64,000 nt of DNA. Origin: Streptomyces sp. JB150 (GTDB taxonomy: Bacteria; Actinomycetota; Actinomycetes; Streptomycetales; Streptomycetaceae). Below the pieces are notes generated by a model. That model searched no databases. It worked only from the letters and a program-made list of their open reading frames with translations, and had not been told where the DNA came from. The number at the start of each line of letters is the position of its first letter. Positions within the stretch are counted from its first letter, which is position 1. The translations under genes were made by a program, and so were the position numbers. Shown piece after piece: positions 26,497 to 36,355 of this stretch. The DNA is taken from positions 6,664,634-6,728,633 of the forward strand of contig NZ_CP049780.1 in NCBI RefSeq assembly GCF_011193355.1. The letters run 5' to 3'.

Positions 26497-27141
26497 TCAA
26501 GGCGACAGCCGGGCGGCGGTGCGCCCGGAGACCAGGGCCGCGGCGCGGTGCGGAGAGGTGTCCAGCTTCGCCAGCACGCCCGAGTGCGCGACGTTGGGCA
26601 GGATCAGCTCGAGGAACGAGGAGATCTCCTGGGGCAGGCCGCCGTCGGGCAGCGTCTCGGTGATCAGATGGATGCCCGTCCAGGCCCCGGCCAGCAGCCG
26701 TGCCACCTCCGGCGGTTCGACATGGTCGAGCAGTTCACCCCGCTCCTTGGCCTCGGCCAGCAGCGACTCGCCCGCGCCCACCCACTGGGGCCACCGGCTG
26801 CCGAGCAGCCGGCGCGCCCTGAGGTCCACCGACAGCCGGACGGCCGCCCCGAGCAGCGGGTCCTCGGGCAGCCGGACGGCGAGCAGCAGCGCCAGGTCCA
26901 CCCATTCCTGCAGCTTCAGGGCCTGCGCCGGCACCCGGTCCAGCGCCGCCGCCTCGTCGAGGACGGCCCGCGCCAGCTGTTCCTTCGAGGCGAAGTGGAA
27001 GTACAGTCCGCCGCGGGTGAGCCGGGTGCGCTCGATGATGCCGCCGATCGTGGTGGCGTCGTACCCGTACTCGTTGAACAGCTCGGCGGCTGCCTCCAGG
27101 ATCAACCTCCGGGTGTGCACCGCTCGTTCCTGCCTCCCCAC
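26497..27141 (-). CDS. TetR-family regulator, ArpA/ScbR (gamma-butyrolactone receptor) type
   Basis: 214 residues from GTG at 27141, preceded by GGGAGG at ideal spacing; a longer frame reaches 27348 but has poor sites. The N-terminus GRQERAVHTRRLILEAAAEL and the HTH GYDATTIGGIIERTRLTRGG, LYFHFASKEQL are the ArpA/ScbR signature. The C-terminal domain has LKLQEWVDLALLLAVRLPED and ILPNVAHSGVLAKLD, shared with the regulator at 37253. Such proteins bind AREs and are released by butyrolactone-type signals, or act as pseudo-receptors binding antibiotics. No AfsA-type synthase is in the window. Confidence 0.88.
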   Translation of the reverse strand: MGRQERAVHTRRLILEAAAELFNEYGYDATTIGGIIERTRLTRGGLYFHFASKEQLARAVLDEAAALDRVPAQALKLQEWVDLALLLAVRLPEDPLLGAAVRLSVDLRARRLLGSRWPQWVGAGESLLAEAKERGELLDHVEPPEVARLLAGAWTGIHLITETLPDGGLPQEISSFLELILPNVAHSGVLAKLDTSPHRAAALVSGRTAARLSP

Positions 27142-27199
27142 GCAGCGCCTCCCGCAACGCCCCAAACCCGGACCCGGGTTCCACTTCTTCATGGCCAAA

Positions 27200-27209
27200 A
27201 CCGAACGGT
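27200..27209. promoter_or_regulatory. Possible ARE core upstream of the first receptor gene
   Basis: ACCGAACGGT is a 10-bp palindrome about 59 bases before the GTG. ACCG-nn-CGGT is the inner core of many AREs, but the outer arms do not match well. Autoregulation is plausible only. Confidence 0.35.
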
Positions 27210-27363
27210 GATCCGGTACTTTAACACCGCACGAAGTGTACGGCTCGGAATACCGGCGTGGGGCCGGAACGGTCGCGGTCACACGACACGGCCCCGCGGG
27301 CCTGCCCCCGGGAGAGGGGACCGGTCCGCGGGGCGGGAGTGTCCGCACGCCGCTGCGTGGCCG

Positions 27364-28863
27364 TTACTGCGCGGCCGCGACCTTCTCGGCCTCCGCGGCC
27401 GGCTGCTCCTTCGGCACCCAGCGCAGGGCGAGCACGCCCAGGGCCAGGCAGAGCAGGCTCGCCACGCCGATCGCGACGTGCATACCGTTCAGGAAGGCGT
27501 CCTTGGCCTCCGCGATCGTGCCCGCGGTCAGGCCCGGCTTGTCCAGCGTCTCGTTCAGCGTGCCCGCCACGTCGGGGCCGGTCAGCCGGAACCAGAGGGC
27601 GGCGAGCGAGCCGAGCAGGGAGATGCCCAGCGCGTTGCCCAGCTCGTTGCTCATCTCGGCGAGCGAGGCCGCCGACCCGGCCCGCTCGGACGGCACCGCC
27701 GCGACGGCGGTGTCCGCGACCAGGCTGAAGGAGAAGCCGTAGCCCACGCCGGTGACGACGGAGGAGGCGATGAACGCCGCCACCCCGTGCTCGGTGGTCG
27801 TCAGCAGCAGAAGCAGCAGGCCGACGCCCATGAAGAAGTGCGAGGCGATCAGCGCCGACCGCATGCCGATCCGCTCGACCACGCCGCTGGCCCCGATGCA
27901 CGCGGCGGTCAGGACGGCCGCGCCGGGGAGGACCAGCAGGGCCGCCGTCAGCACGGTGTAGCCGAGGACCGACTGGAGGTACACGCCGGTGAGGTATCCG
28001 GCGGCCGCCCACGCGACCAGCGACAGCAGGCCGGTGAGGATGGCCACGGTGAACACGTGGTCCTTGAAGAGCCGCAGGTCGACGAGCGGGTACTCCAGCG
28101 TGAGCTGCCGGCGCACGAACCACGTCAGGATCGCCAGGCCGACGACACCGGTGACGGCCTGCGTCGACGAGAAGCCCTCCGCCGCGGCCGACTTGACCGC
28201 GTAGACGACCAGCAGGATGCCGACGGCCGACAGGACGACGCTGAGGGCGTCCACCCGGCCGGGGTTGGTGGTGCGCACCTCCTTCAGCAGCACCGGCGCG
28301 AAGGCGAGGAACAGCACCACGACGGGGATGTTGATGAGGAAGACGACACCCCAGTCGAACCGGCTCAGCAGCAGACCGCCGAGGACGGGACCGACGGCGA
28401 ACCCGGCGGCGAAGGTCGCCGCGAAGATGCCGATGGCCTGGGAGCGCTGCCTCGGGTTGTGGAAGAGGCTGCTGATGATCGCCAGGCCGGAGGGCAGCAG
28501 CGTCGCGCCGCCGAGACCCATCAGCGCGCGGCAGGCGATGAGCACTTCAGGGTTCGGGGAGAACGCCGCGCCGACCGAGCCGAGACCGAACACCAGCGCG
28601 CCGCTCAGCAGGAACTTGAGCCGGCCGTAGCGGTCGCCGAGGTTGCCGAAGGCGATGAGCAGGGACGAGACCACGAAGCCGTAGATGTCCAGGATCCACA
28701 GAGCCTGATCGGTACTCGGTGTGATCGCGGACGTGATGCTCGGCATCGCGAGGTACAGGACGGAGCCGTCCATCGCGACGAGTGCGACCGGGCCGAGCAC
28801 GATCAGGAGGCCGAGCCAGGCCCGCCGGTCGGCACGCTCCGCGACTAAGTCGAGGGAGGTCAC
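27364..28863 (-). CDS. MFS drug exporter, DHA2 family (EmrB/QacA type, 14 helices)
   Basis: About 499 residues from GTG at 28863 with GGAAAGG upstream; an ATG 48 bases earlier has no ribosome site. Fourteen membrane segments are predicted by eye. VLGPVALVAMDGSVLYLAMPSI is helix 1. NLGDRYGRLKFL is motif A and PVLGGLLLSRFDWGVVFLIN is the motif C region typical of antiporters. It is the probable export and self-resistance pump of the cluster. It diverges from a TetR gene, with five tandem operators between them. Confidence 0.9.
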   Translation of the reverse strand: MTSLDLVAERADRRAWLGLLIVLGPVALVAMDGSVLYLAMPSITSAITPSTDQALWILDIYGFVVSSLLIAFGNLGDRYGRLKFLLSGALVFGLGSVGAAFSPNPEVLIACRALMGLGGATLLPSGLAIISSLFHNPRQRSQAIGIFAATFAAGFAVGPVLGGLLLSRFDWGVVFLINIPVVVLFLAFAPVLLKEVRTTNPGRVDALSVVLSAVGILLVVYAVKSAAAEGFSSTQAVTGVVGLAILTWFVRRQLTLEYPLVDLRLFKDHVFTVAILTGLLSLVAWAAAGYLTGVYLQSVLGYTVLTAALLVLPGAAVLTAACIGASGVVERIGMRSALIASHFFMGVGLLLLLLTTTEHGVAAFIASSVVTGVGYGFSFSLVADTAVAAVPSERAGSAASLAEMSNELGNALGISLLGSLAALWFRLTGPDVAGTLNETLDKPGLTAGTIAEAKDAFLNGMHVAIGVASLLCLALGVLALRWVPKEQPAAEAEKVAAAQ

Positions 28864-28907
28864 GGGGGCAACCTTTCCAGGAGAAGGTGCGAAGAGGTTC
28901 GAACGCT

Positions 28908-29018
28908 GCATACGGCGTACGCGAATTGCCCGGCGTACGTCGTACGCGATCAGGATGCGTACATAGTACGCGAGAGGTGGCGTACATCGTACGCGAATTC
29001 TGTGCGTACGTCGTACGC
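28908..29018. promoter_or_regulatory. Five tandem palindromic operators between exporter and TetR gene
   Basis: The 15-bp palindrome GCGTAC-N3-GTACGC starts at 28908 (one mismatch), 28933, 28957, 28980 and 29004. Spacing is 23-25 bp, a little over two helical turns. The last copy covers the expected -35 zone of the TetR gene. The array is the likely binding platform of the divergent TetR protein. Confidence 0.88.
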
Positions 29019-29029
29019 AAGCTGCCGGT

Positions 29030-29035
29030 TATACT
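29030..29035 (+). promoter_or_regulatory. -10 box for a leaderless TetR transcript
   Basis: TATACT ends six bases before the ATG at 29041, so transcription should begin at the start codon. The -35 zone falls inside operator five. No ribosome site precedes the ATG. Confidence 0.6.
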
Positions 29036-29040
29036 ACCCC

Positions 29041-29694
29041 ATGGCCATCAAGACACAAGGCAGGCAAGTGAGTTCACCGAGCCTGTCGCGCGGCGCGATC
29101 GTGGCGGCCGCCATGCGCATCGCCGATGCCGAAGGGGTCGCCGCGCTCTCGATGCGACGCCTCGCGGCCGAGCTCGACTCGGGCGTCATGTCGCTGTACC
29201 GGCATGTCGCGAACAAGGACGCGCTGCTCACCGCGATCACCCAGGCGGCATGCGACGAACACCCCTACCCCGAACCCGCGCCGCCGGACTGGCGGGAGGC
29301 GATGCGGCTCGCGGCGCGACTGGACTGGGAGGTGTACTGCCGTCATCCCTGGGCGCTGGTCACCTCGAGCTCCGCCCGGCACTTCTCCGACACCACGTGC
29401 CTCGACTGGATGGTGGACGCGCTCGCCGGTCTCACCGACGACCCCGACCTGGCGCGGTCCTTCTCGATCGCCGTGTGGTCGTACGTCCAGGGCGTGTGCA
29501 TCCAGCACCTGTCGCAGCAACTGCTGCCCGGCGCGGGCAAGCCGGAGCAGTCCCCGCTGCGGGCCACGGAGGAGGACTTCGAGACGGGGCTGGAAACCCT
29601 GCTCGACGGGATGGAGCAGCGCGCGCTGCGGGCCGGGTCGAACCGGGCCGAGCCCGTCCTTGTGCGCACCTTCCCGGTCGTCGCGGGAGGCTGA
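29041..29694 (+). CDS. TetR-family regulator of the divergent exporter
   Basis: 217 residues. HTH: SRGAIVAAAMRIADAEGVAA, LSMRRLAAELDSGVMSLYRH, VANKDALLTAITQAA. The C-terminal ligand domain (DWREAMRLAARLDWEVYCRH and on) resembles the TetR class with actinobacterial drug-efflux targets. ATG at 29041 is preferred over the in-frame 29002 start, which lies in an operator. The gene is likely leaderless and autoregulated. Its ligand is probably the exported product or an intermediate (inference from the divergent pump). Confidence 0.88.
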   Translation: MAIKTQGRQVSSPSLSRGAIVAAAMRIADAEGVAALSMRRLAAELDSGVMSLYRHVANKDALLTAITQAACDEHPYPEPAPPDWREAMRLAARLDWEVYCRHPWALVTSSSARHFSDTTCLDWMVDALAGLTDDPDLARSFSIAVWSYVQGVCIQHLSQQLLPGAGKPEQSPLRATEEDFETGLETLLDGMEQRALRAGSNRAEPVLVRTFPVVAGG

Positions 29695-29760
29695 CCGGGA
29701 CACCCGCTGCCCGGCCGGCACCTCGGGTGTCCGTCCGGGAGCGGGGTCGTTTGGCACGGT

Positions 29761-30573
29761 ATGACGACCACCCATGCGATGAACACCAGGCGCAACGAAC
29801 GACCGGCCACCGCCGCCGACCTGGCCCCGCTCGCCTTCGCCGGATACGCCCACTTCACCGCGATGCAGGTGCGCGCCGGCCGGGTGCGCGGCCTCGACCT
29901 GCACCTGCAACGGCTGCGGCACGGCTCGGCCGAACTGTTCGGCCGGGCCCTGCCCGACGAGCGGGTGCGGTCCTGGCTGCGCGCGGCCCTGGCCGACGCC
30001 CCGGCCGACCTCTCACTGACGGCCACCGTCTACTCACCGTCCGGCGAGTTCACCGTGGCCGCGCCCGGCGAGGAACCCGAACTCCTCGTCCGTACCGGAC
30101 CGCCGGCCACCGGCCCCCGGGGTCCGCTGGCACTGGCCGAGGTGGAGCACGAGCGGTTCCTGCCCCGGGTGAAACACGTGGGCGAGCCGGCCAAGACCTA
30201 CTTCCTGCGGCGGGCCGCCGGCCAGGGGTACGACGACGTCGCCTTCACCGACCGCCGGGGCCGGCTGAGCGAGGCCTCGATCTGGAACCTGGCCTTCTGG
30301 GACGGCTCCTGCGTGGTGTGGCCGGTGGCCGAGATGCTCGGCGGAGTCACCATGGGGATCGTCCGCCGGCAGCTGGAGCGCCTCGGGGTCCCCCAGCGCG
30401 ACCGGGAGATCAGGGCCGCGGACCTGCCCGGCCTGGCGGGCGCGGCCGTCATGAACTCCTGGACACCCGGCGTCGCGGTCCACCGCATCGGCACCGCGCA
30501 CCTGCCCGATGCCCCGGACTTCCTGGCCCTGCTGCACCGCGCCTACGAGGCCGAACCGCTCGTGGCCCTGTAG
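29761..30573 (+). CDS. Class IV aminotransferase / aminodeoxychorismate lyase-like protein
   Basis: 270 residues. Fold-type IV PLP enzyme: AGRVRGLDLHLQRLRHGSAE near residues 39-58, catalytic Lys in PRVKHVGEPAKTYFLRRAAG, Glu in RRGRLSEASIWNLAFWDG, and GGVTMGIVRRQLERLG for phosphate binding. AVMNSWTPGVAVHRIG replaces the T-N/S-S motif region. It could release pABA from aminodeoxychorismate or transaminate another substrate. In a chorismate-based cluster either is plausible. No ribosome site precedes ATG 29761; a second ATG at 29779 is possible. Confidence 0.85.
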   Translation: MTTTHAMNTRRNERPATAADLAPLAFAGYAHFTAMQVRAGRVRGLDLHLQRLRHGSAELFGRALPDERVRSWLRAALADAPADLSLTATVYSPSGEFTVAAPGEEPELLVRTGPPATGPRGPLALAEVEHERFLPRVKHVGEPAKTYFLRRAAGQGYDDVAFTDRRGRLSEASIWNLAFWDGSCVVWPVAEMLGGVTMGIVRRQLERLGVPQRDREIRAADLPGLAGAAVMNSWTPGVAVHRIGTAHLPDAPDFLALLHRAYEAEPLVAL

Positions 30574-30694
30574 CGCGCGACGCCACCCTGGGAGCGGGGC
30601 ACACGACGGGGTGCCGGTGCCCAGGCAGGCCTGTCCTTGTGAGGGCGACGCGAGGTGCGGGCACCACGAGCCGGCGGACCCCCTGGCGACACCC

Positions 30695-31438
30695 CTATGG
30701 GACGCAGCAGACTTCCCGCCCGGCCGGGGCGGTGGCGCAGCCCTCGGAGACCGGCCAGTCGTCGAACCGCCAGTCCGGCGCGGGCGGTTCGACGGCCAGG
30801 GCGACGCCGCTGCCCGTCGGGTCGATCCGGTCGCGCACGCCCTCCGCGGTGAGCTGGGGCAGCACCAGCCGCCAGAACGGGGTCATCGCAGACGCGGACG
30901 GCGGGCAGTTCCGGCCCCGCTCCAGCCCTTCCACCCCCGCCGTCACCGCCGTCACGGTGGCGACCACCTCGTCGATGTCCACGCCGGGGGCCAGACTGCC
31001 CTGGTGCCGGGCGGCCGTGAGCAGCCCGCGCACCCGGTCGCGCCACAGCGGCCACAGAACCGAGCCGCTGCCCCAGGCGGCGTCGTGCGCCAGACCGAAA
31101 CCGGCCCTGAGCACGGGGTCCTGGCAGACGCGCCGGACCAGCCGGTGCGAGATGTCCACCAGCAGCTGGAGCGGCGCGTGCTGCGCGTGCTGCGCGTACT
31201 GGGCGTGCTGGGCGTGCGGATCCGGCGCGGTGATACGGCACAGGATCTCGGCCGCGGCCGACTCCACGGCCTCGCCCAGGGCCCGCTTGTTGCGGAAGTG
31301 GAAGTGCAGCGCACCCTGGCTCACCCCGGCCAGGGCGCAGATCTGTCCGATCGAGGATCCCGCGAAGCCCGACCGGCCGAAGACCTCGGCGGCGGACTGG
31401 ATCAGTTGACGACGCGTCTTTGCGGCACGGTCCTGCAT
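30695..31438 (-). CDS. TetR-family regulator with an Ala-Gln-His repeat
   Basis: 247 residues from ATG at 31438 (MQDRAAKTRRQL); the upstream open frame lies in the divergent promoter. HTH: LIQSAAEVFGRSGFAGSSIG, QICALAGVSQGALHFHFRNK, ArpA-like in the GALHFHF part. After the first helices of the ligand domain comes AQHAQYAQHAQHAP (about residues 75-90), encoded by near-perfect 9-bp repeats. The C-terminus is extended (PAPDWRFDDWPVSEG). It diverges from the quinone oxidoreductase gene and may repress it. Confidence 0.86.
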   Translation of the reverse strand: MQDRAAKTRRQLIQSAAEVFGRSGFAGSSIGQICALAGVSQGALHFHFRNKRALGEAVESAAAEILCRITAPDPHAQHAQYAQHAQHAPLQLLVDISHRLVRRVCQDPVLRAGFGLAHDAAWGSGSVLWPLWRDRVRGLLTAARHQGSLAPGVDIDEVVATVTAVTAGVEGLERGRNCPPSASAMTPFWRLVLPQLTAEGVRDRIDPTGSGVALAVEPPAPDWRFDDWPVSEGCATAPAGREVCCVP

Positions 31439-31642
31439 GACGTTGCGCACTCCGGAAGAGGGAGGAAGAGGAGTGGTGGGCGAGGAGCGGTGACCCGCAC
31501 GCGGACGTGCCGGGCGGCGACGCCGGGCACCGGACACAGAGGACCCGCGGGCGCACGTCCCCGTGCACCGCTTCACTCTTACCACGTCACCAAGAAGAGA
31601 TGGACGGCACGTTACCGACCCTGGCGGAATATCGTACCTGTC

Positions 31643-32551
31643 ATGATCGCCATCCAGTTCGACCGCTTCGGCGGTCCGGAAGTGCTCGCCGCCGTCGATG
31701 TCCCCGCCCCGCGGCCGGGACCGGACGAAGTACTGGTCACCGTCGAGGCCGCCGGAGTGAACTACGCCGACACCCACCAGGTGGACGGCTCCTACCTCGC
31801 CGCCGACCAGTTGCCGTACATCCCCGGCAGCGAGGTCGTCGGCCGTACCGAGGACGGCAGACGCGTACTGGCCCGCGTCTCCCACGGCTACGCCGAACAG
31901 GCCGTGGCGAAGCGGTCCGCGCTCGTGGAGATCCCCGACGACCTGGACGCCGGGGCGGCCCTCGCCCTGCTGGTGCAGGGCCTGACCGCCTGGCACCTGC
32001 TGCGGACCGCGGCCCGGCTGCGCTCCGGGGAGACCGTGGTCGTGCACTCCGCGGCCGGCGGTGTCGGGAGCCTCGCCGTGCAGCTGGCAAGGGAGTTCGG
32101 GGCCGGACGGGTCTGGGCGCAGACCTCCTCGCCCGGGAAACGGCAGCTCGCCCTGGATCTCGGCGCCGACGCCGTCGTGGACCACCCGCTGCCCGAGCGG
32201 GCCGACGTGATCCTCGACGCGGTCGGCGGTGAGCTGTTCGACCGCGCGCTGGACTCCCTGGCCTCCGGCGGCCGCCTCGTCACCTACGGCAACTCGGCGC
32301 GCACCGGCTTCACCCCCGTCGACCCGGCTCGCCTCAGCCGGCTGAACGCCGCCGTCGTCGGCTTCTGGCTGCGCCCCACGCTGGCCCAGCCGGGTGCCTT
32401 CACCGAACCCCTGCGGGAACTGCTGGACCTGACCGCGCGCGGCCGGCTCAAGCCGGTGGTGCACCCGGCCTACCCGCTGACCGAGGCCCGCCGGGCCCAC
32501 GAGGATCTGCTGGCCCGGCGCACCACGGGCAAGGTGCTGCTGCGTCCCTGA
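31643..32551 (+). CDS. NADPH:quinone oxidoreductase-like MDR protein
   Basis: 302 residues from ATG at 31643; the long upstream frame covers another gene and is rejected. Zinc-free medium-chain dehydrogenase/reductase: IQFDRFGGPEVLAAVDVPAP, EVLVTVEAAGVNYADTHQVD, nucleotide loop VVVHSAAGGVGSLAVQL, closing RRTTGKVLLRP. It reduces quinones or enones with NADPH. In this cluster it might reduce a cyclohexadienyl or enal intermediate (inference). TATCGT seven bases before the ATG could give a leaderless transcript. Confidence 0.88.
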   Translation: MIAIQFDRFGGPEVLAAVDVPAPRPGPDEVLVTVEAAGVNYADTHQVDGSYLAADQLPYIPGSEVVGRTEDGRRVLARVSHGYAEQAVAKRSALVEIPDDLDAGAALALLVQGLTAWHLLRTAARLRSGETVVVHSAAGGVGSLAVQLAREFGAGRVWAQTSSPGKRQLALDLGADAVVDHPLPERADVILDAVGGELFDRALDSLASGGRLVTYGNSARTGFTPVDPARLSRLNAAVVGFWLRPTLAQPGAFTEPLRELLDLTARGRLKPVVHPAYPLTEARRAHEDLLARRTTGKVLLRP

Positions 32552-32639
32552 CCGCGGCGGGTCTGCGCCCGGCGCAGCGGCCGGATCCCGCGGCCGGCCG
32601 GGCACACCGCGACATGGCGAACACGTCGACCGGCGCCGG

Positions 32640-32740
32640 ACTTGACGGATCCCACCGACCGACCCGACGGACCTTCCCCCGCGACTTGACGGATCGTCCG
32701 CGCAACCTGACGGATCGTCGTCGCGACCTGACAGATCGTC
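32640..32740 (+). promoter_or_regulatory. Five direct repeats upstream of the CAR operon
   Basis: ACTTGACGGATCC (32640), ACCCGACGGACC (32662), ACTTGACGGATCGTC (32684), ACCTGACGGATCGTC (32705) and ACCTGACAGATCGTC (32726) occur with periods of 22, 22, 21 and 21 bp. All face the downstream operon and lie on one side of the helix. The array resembles activator (for example SARP-like) landing sites. TAGCAT at 32774-32779 is a candidate -10 box. The same motif precedes phzC. Confidence 0.8.
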
Positions 32741-32932
32741 GGTGGATCACTCGGGGATCGCGTGCACCGTGCCTAGCATCGGGTGAGAGCTGGAAACGGC
32801 ACGGGCCGATCCGCACCGGCGGCCCGCGAGACCCGCGACGCCGCCCGCTCGGGCACCCGGACGTCGCGCGCCCCAGCCGTCACGCTTCCCCAGCCCTGAA
32901 GTCGGCCCACCATGCGACGCGGAGACCCAGAA

Positions 32933-35900
32933 ATGCGACTTGCCCAGGTGGTGGCATCCGTCATGGAGCGCCACGCGGACCGGCCCGCCATCGGCGAACG
33001 TGTGAAGGAGTACGCCCGGGACGCCGAGACGGGCCGGACCGTCATCCGGCTGCTGCCCCGTTACGAGACGACCAGCTACCGCGACCTGTGGGCGCGGGTC
33101 CGCGCCGTGGCGGGCGAGTGGCACCACCACCCGGAACACCCGCTGAGGGCCGGCGAGCGCGTCGCCATCCTCGGCTTCACCAGCCGCGACTACACGACGA
33201 TCGACCTCGCCTGCATCCACCTCGGGGCCGTGACCGTCCCGCTGCAGACCAGCGCCGCGCCGGCCCAGCTGAGGTCGATCCTCGCGGAGACCGAGCCGTT
33301 CGTCGTGGCCACCAGCCTGGAGCGGCTCGACGCCGCCGTCGACCTCATACGCGACAACGCGTCGGTGCGGCGGGTGGTGGTCTTCGACTACCACCCGGAG
33401 GCGGACGACCACCGCGAGAGCTACGCCGCGGCCCGCGCGCGCCTGGCCGAGACCCGCCCCGGCGTCGTCGTGGACTCCCTCACCGACCTCGTCGAGCGGG
33501 GCACCGCCCTGCCCGAGGCCCCGCTGTACGCGGCGCCCGACGGCGAGGACCCGCTGGCGATGCTCATCTACACCTCCGGCAGCACCGGCACCCCCAAGGG
33601 CGCCATGTACACCGAACGGCTGGCCGGCGCCATGTGGGGCGGCGCCTGGGCGAAGCTGTTCGACGAGAGCTACGCGGTCACCTTCCACTACATGCCGATG
33701 AGCCATGTCGCCGGGCACTCCTCGCTGAAGGCCACCATGGTGCGCGGCGGCACCAGCTACTTCACCGCGAGCAGTGATCTGTCGACGTTCTTCGAGGACA
33801 TCGCCCTCGCGCGCCCCACCGAGCTGTCCCTGGTGCCGCGGGTGTGCGAGATGCTCCACCAGCGGTTCCGCAGCGAGGTCGACCGGCGGGTCGCCGCCGG
33901 CGCCGACCGCGAGGCGGCCGAGGCCGAGGTGCGCACCGACATCCGCGAGAACGTCCTCGGCGGCCGGGTCACCTGGGCCAGCTGCAGCTCCGCCCCGCTG
34001 TCCGCCGAACTCACCGCGTTCACCGAGTCGTTGCTGGGCCTTGAGTTGCACAACGTCTACGGCTCCACGGAGGCCGCCGGCGTGTCCGTCGACGGCGTGC
34101 TGCTGCGCCCGCCGGTCACCGACTACAAGCTCGCAGACGTGCCCGAACTCGGCTACTTCCGCACCGACTCGCCGCACCCGCGCGGCGAGCTCCTGCTGAA
34201 GACCGACGCCATCATCCCCGGCTACTACAAGCAGCCCGAGCTGACCGCCGCACTCTTCGACGAGGACGGCTACTACAAGACCGGCGACATCGTCGCGGAG
34301 CTGGGCCCCGACCGGATCGCGATCGTGGACCGCCGCAAGAACGTCCTGAAGCTGTCGCAGGGCGAGTTCGTGGCCACCTCCCGGCTGGAGGCCGTCTTCG
34401 CGGCGAGCCCGCTGGTGCGGCAGATCTTCGTGTACGGCAACAGCGAGCGCTCCTACCTGCTCGCCGTGGTCGTCCCCACCCCCGACGCGCAGCGCGAGTT
34501 CGGCGCGGACGAGCGGGAGCTGAAGCGGCGGCTGAGCGTGTCGTTCCAGGACCTGGCCAAGGAGGCCGGGCTCAACTCGTACGAGATCCCCCGTGACGTC
34601 CTCATCGAGACGGAACCGTTCAGCCAGGCCAACGGCCTGCTCTCGGACCACCGCAAGCTGCTGTGGCCACGGCTGGTGGAGCGGTACGGCGAGCGGCTGG
34701 AACAGCTCTACGCCGAGACCGCCCGCCGCGAGGACGAGGAGCTGCGGGAGATCCGCCGCTCGGGCGCTAACCGGCCGGTGCTGGAGACGGTGCAGCGGGC
34801 CGCGCGGGCGCTGCTGGCCGGAACGGCCGCCGAGGTGAGCCCCGGCGCCCACTTCCGCGACCTGGGCGGCGACTCGCTGTCCGCGGTGTCCTTCGCCAAC
34901 CTGCTGCAGGAGACCTTCGGCGTCCGTGTGCCGGTCGACATGGTCATCAGCCCGGCCTACGACCTGCGGCACCTCGCCGAGCACATCGAGGCCAGGCGCG
35001 GGGAGTCCGCCGACCGGCCCACCTTCGCCTCCGTGCACGGCGCGGACTCCACCGAGGTGTACGCCAAGGACCTCACGCTCGACCGGTTCATCGACGCGCG
35101 CACCCTCACCGACGCGGCGGCGCTGCCCCGGCCGCAGGGGGCGCCGCGGACCGTGCTGCTGACCGGGGCGAGCGGCTATCTCGGCCGGTTCCTCGCCCTG
35201 CAGTGGCTGGAGGAACTACCGGCCGGCGGCCGGCTGATCGCGCTGGTGCGCGGCAAGGACGCCGAGGCGGCCCGGCGCCGCCTGGACGCCGCCTTCGACA
35301 GCGGCGACCCGGAGCTGGTCCGCACCTACGAGAAGCTCGCCGCGGACCGTCTGGAGGTGATCGCGGGCGACATGGCCGAGCCGCGGCTCGGGCTGGACCA
35401 GGCCACCTGGGACCGGCTGGCCGACGAGGTCGACCTGATCGTCCACGCGGGCGCCCTGGTCAACCACGTGCTGCCGTACCCGCACCTGTTCGACGCCAAC
35501 GTGGTCGGCACCGCCGAGCTGATCCAGCTGGCGCTGACCCGCCGGATGAAGCCGGTCACGTACATCTCCAGCGTCGCCGTCGCCACCGCCCGCCCGGGAC
35601 AGCCCGCGCTCGACGAGGACTCCGACGTCCGCGAGGCCATGCCGGCGCTGCCCGTCGACGGGGGCTACGCCGGCGGTTACGCCGCCAGCAAGTGGGCCGG
35701 TGAGGTGCTGCTGCGGGAGGCGCACGACCTGTGCGGGCTGCCGGTGACCACGTTCCGGTCCAACATGATCCTGGCGCACAGCCGGTACGGCGGACAGCTG
35801 AACGTCCCCGACATGTTCAGCCGGCTGCTGTTCAGCGTGCTCGCCACCGGCATCGCGCCGCGCAGCTTCTACCGCGCCGACGGCGCGAGGGCCCACTACG

Positions 35901-36355
35901 ACGGTCTGCCCGTCGACTTCACGGCCGCCGCCGTCGTCGCGCTCGGCGGCCGCGACGGGGCGACCGACGAGTACCGGACGTTCAGTCTCGTGAACCCCCA
36001 CGACGACGGTGTCTCCCTCGACACCTTCGTCGACTGGCTGACGGAGTCCGGGCACCGCATCGAACGGGTCGAGGACTACGCCGACTGGTACGTCCGGTTC
36101 GAGGCGGCGATGCGCGCCCTGCCCGAGGACCAGCGGCAATACGCCGCGCTGCCCATCCTGCACGGCTTCAAGGAGCCCGAGGAGCCGGTGCCCGGATCGG
36201 TCATCCCCTCCGAGCGGTTCCGCGCGGCGGTGCGGACCGGCGGGATCGGCGCCCACCAGGACATCCCCAGCCTCTCCCGCGATCTTGTCGCGAAGTACGC
36301 GGCGGACCTGAGGGCACTGGCGCGGCCTGTGGTAGGCACACGCCATGAACAGTGA
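32933..36355 (+). CDS. Carboxylic acid reductase (A-T-R, CAR family)
   Basis: 1140 residues from ATG at 32933, which has GGAG eight bases upstream; ATG 32912 is an alternative. It activates an acid with ATP, loads it on a phosphopantetheine arm and reduces it to the aldehyde with NADPH. Adenylation domain: [16 protein letters not shown] near residue 208, [19 protein letters not shown] near 448. Carrier: [13 protein letters not shown], Ser near 646. Reductase: [16 protein letters not shown] near 742 and the YxxxK pair in [11 protein letters not shown] near 916. It needs a phosphopantetheinyl transferase, not seen here. It overlaps the SDR by 11 bases. Confidence 0.94.
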   Translation: MRLAQVVASVMERHADRPAIGERVKEYARDAETGRTVIRLLPRYETTSYRDLWARVRAVAGEWHHHPEHPLRAGERVAILGFTSRDYTTIDLACIHLGAVTVPLQTSAAPAQLRSILAETEPFVVATSLERLDAAVDLIRDNASVRRVVVFDYHPEADDHRESYAAARARLAETRPGVVVDSLTDLVERGTALPEAPLYAAPDGEDPLAMLIYTSGSTGTPKGAMYTERLAGAMWGGAWAKLFDESYAVTFHYMPMSHVAGHSSLKATMVRGGTSYFTASSDLSTFFEDIALARPTELSLVPRVCEMLHQRFRSEVDRRVAAGADREAAEAEVRTDIRENVLGGRVTWASCSSAPLSAELTAFTESLLGLELHNVYGSTEAAGVSVDGVLLRPPVTDYKLADVPELGYFRTDSPHPRGELLLKTDAIIPGYYKQPELTAALFDEDGYYKTGDIVAELGPDRIAIVDRRKNVLKLSQGEFVATSRLEAVFAASPLVRQIFVYGNSERSYLLAVVVPTPDAQREFGADERELKRRLSVSFQDLAKEAGLNSYEIPRDVLIETEPFSQANGLLSDHRKLLWPRLVERYGERLEQLYAETARREDEELREIRRSGANRPVLETVQRAARALLAGTAAEVSPGAHFRDLGGDSLSAVSFANLLQETFGVRVPVDMVISPAYDLRHLAEHIEARRGESADRPTFASVHGADSTEVYAKDLTLDRFIDARTLTDAAALPRPQGAPRTVLLTGASGYLGRFLALQWLEELPAGGRLIALVRGKDAEAARRRLDAAFDSGDPELVRTYEKLAADRLEVIAGDMAEPRLGLDQATWDRLADEVDLIVHAGALVNHVLPYPHLFDANVVGTAELIQLALTRRMKPVTYISSVAVATARPGQPALDEDSDVREAMPALPVDGGYAGGYAASKWAGEVLLREAHDLCGLPVTTFRSNMILAHSRYGGQLNVPDMFSRLLFSVLATGIAPRSFYRADGARAHYDGLPVDFTAAAVVALGGRDGATDEYRTFSLVNPHDDGVSLDTFVDWLTESGHRIERVEDYADWYVRFEAAMRALPEDQRQYAALPILHGFKEPEEPVPGSVIPSERFRAAVRTGGIGAHQDIPSLSRDLVAKYAADLRALARPVVGTRHEQ

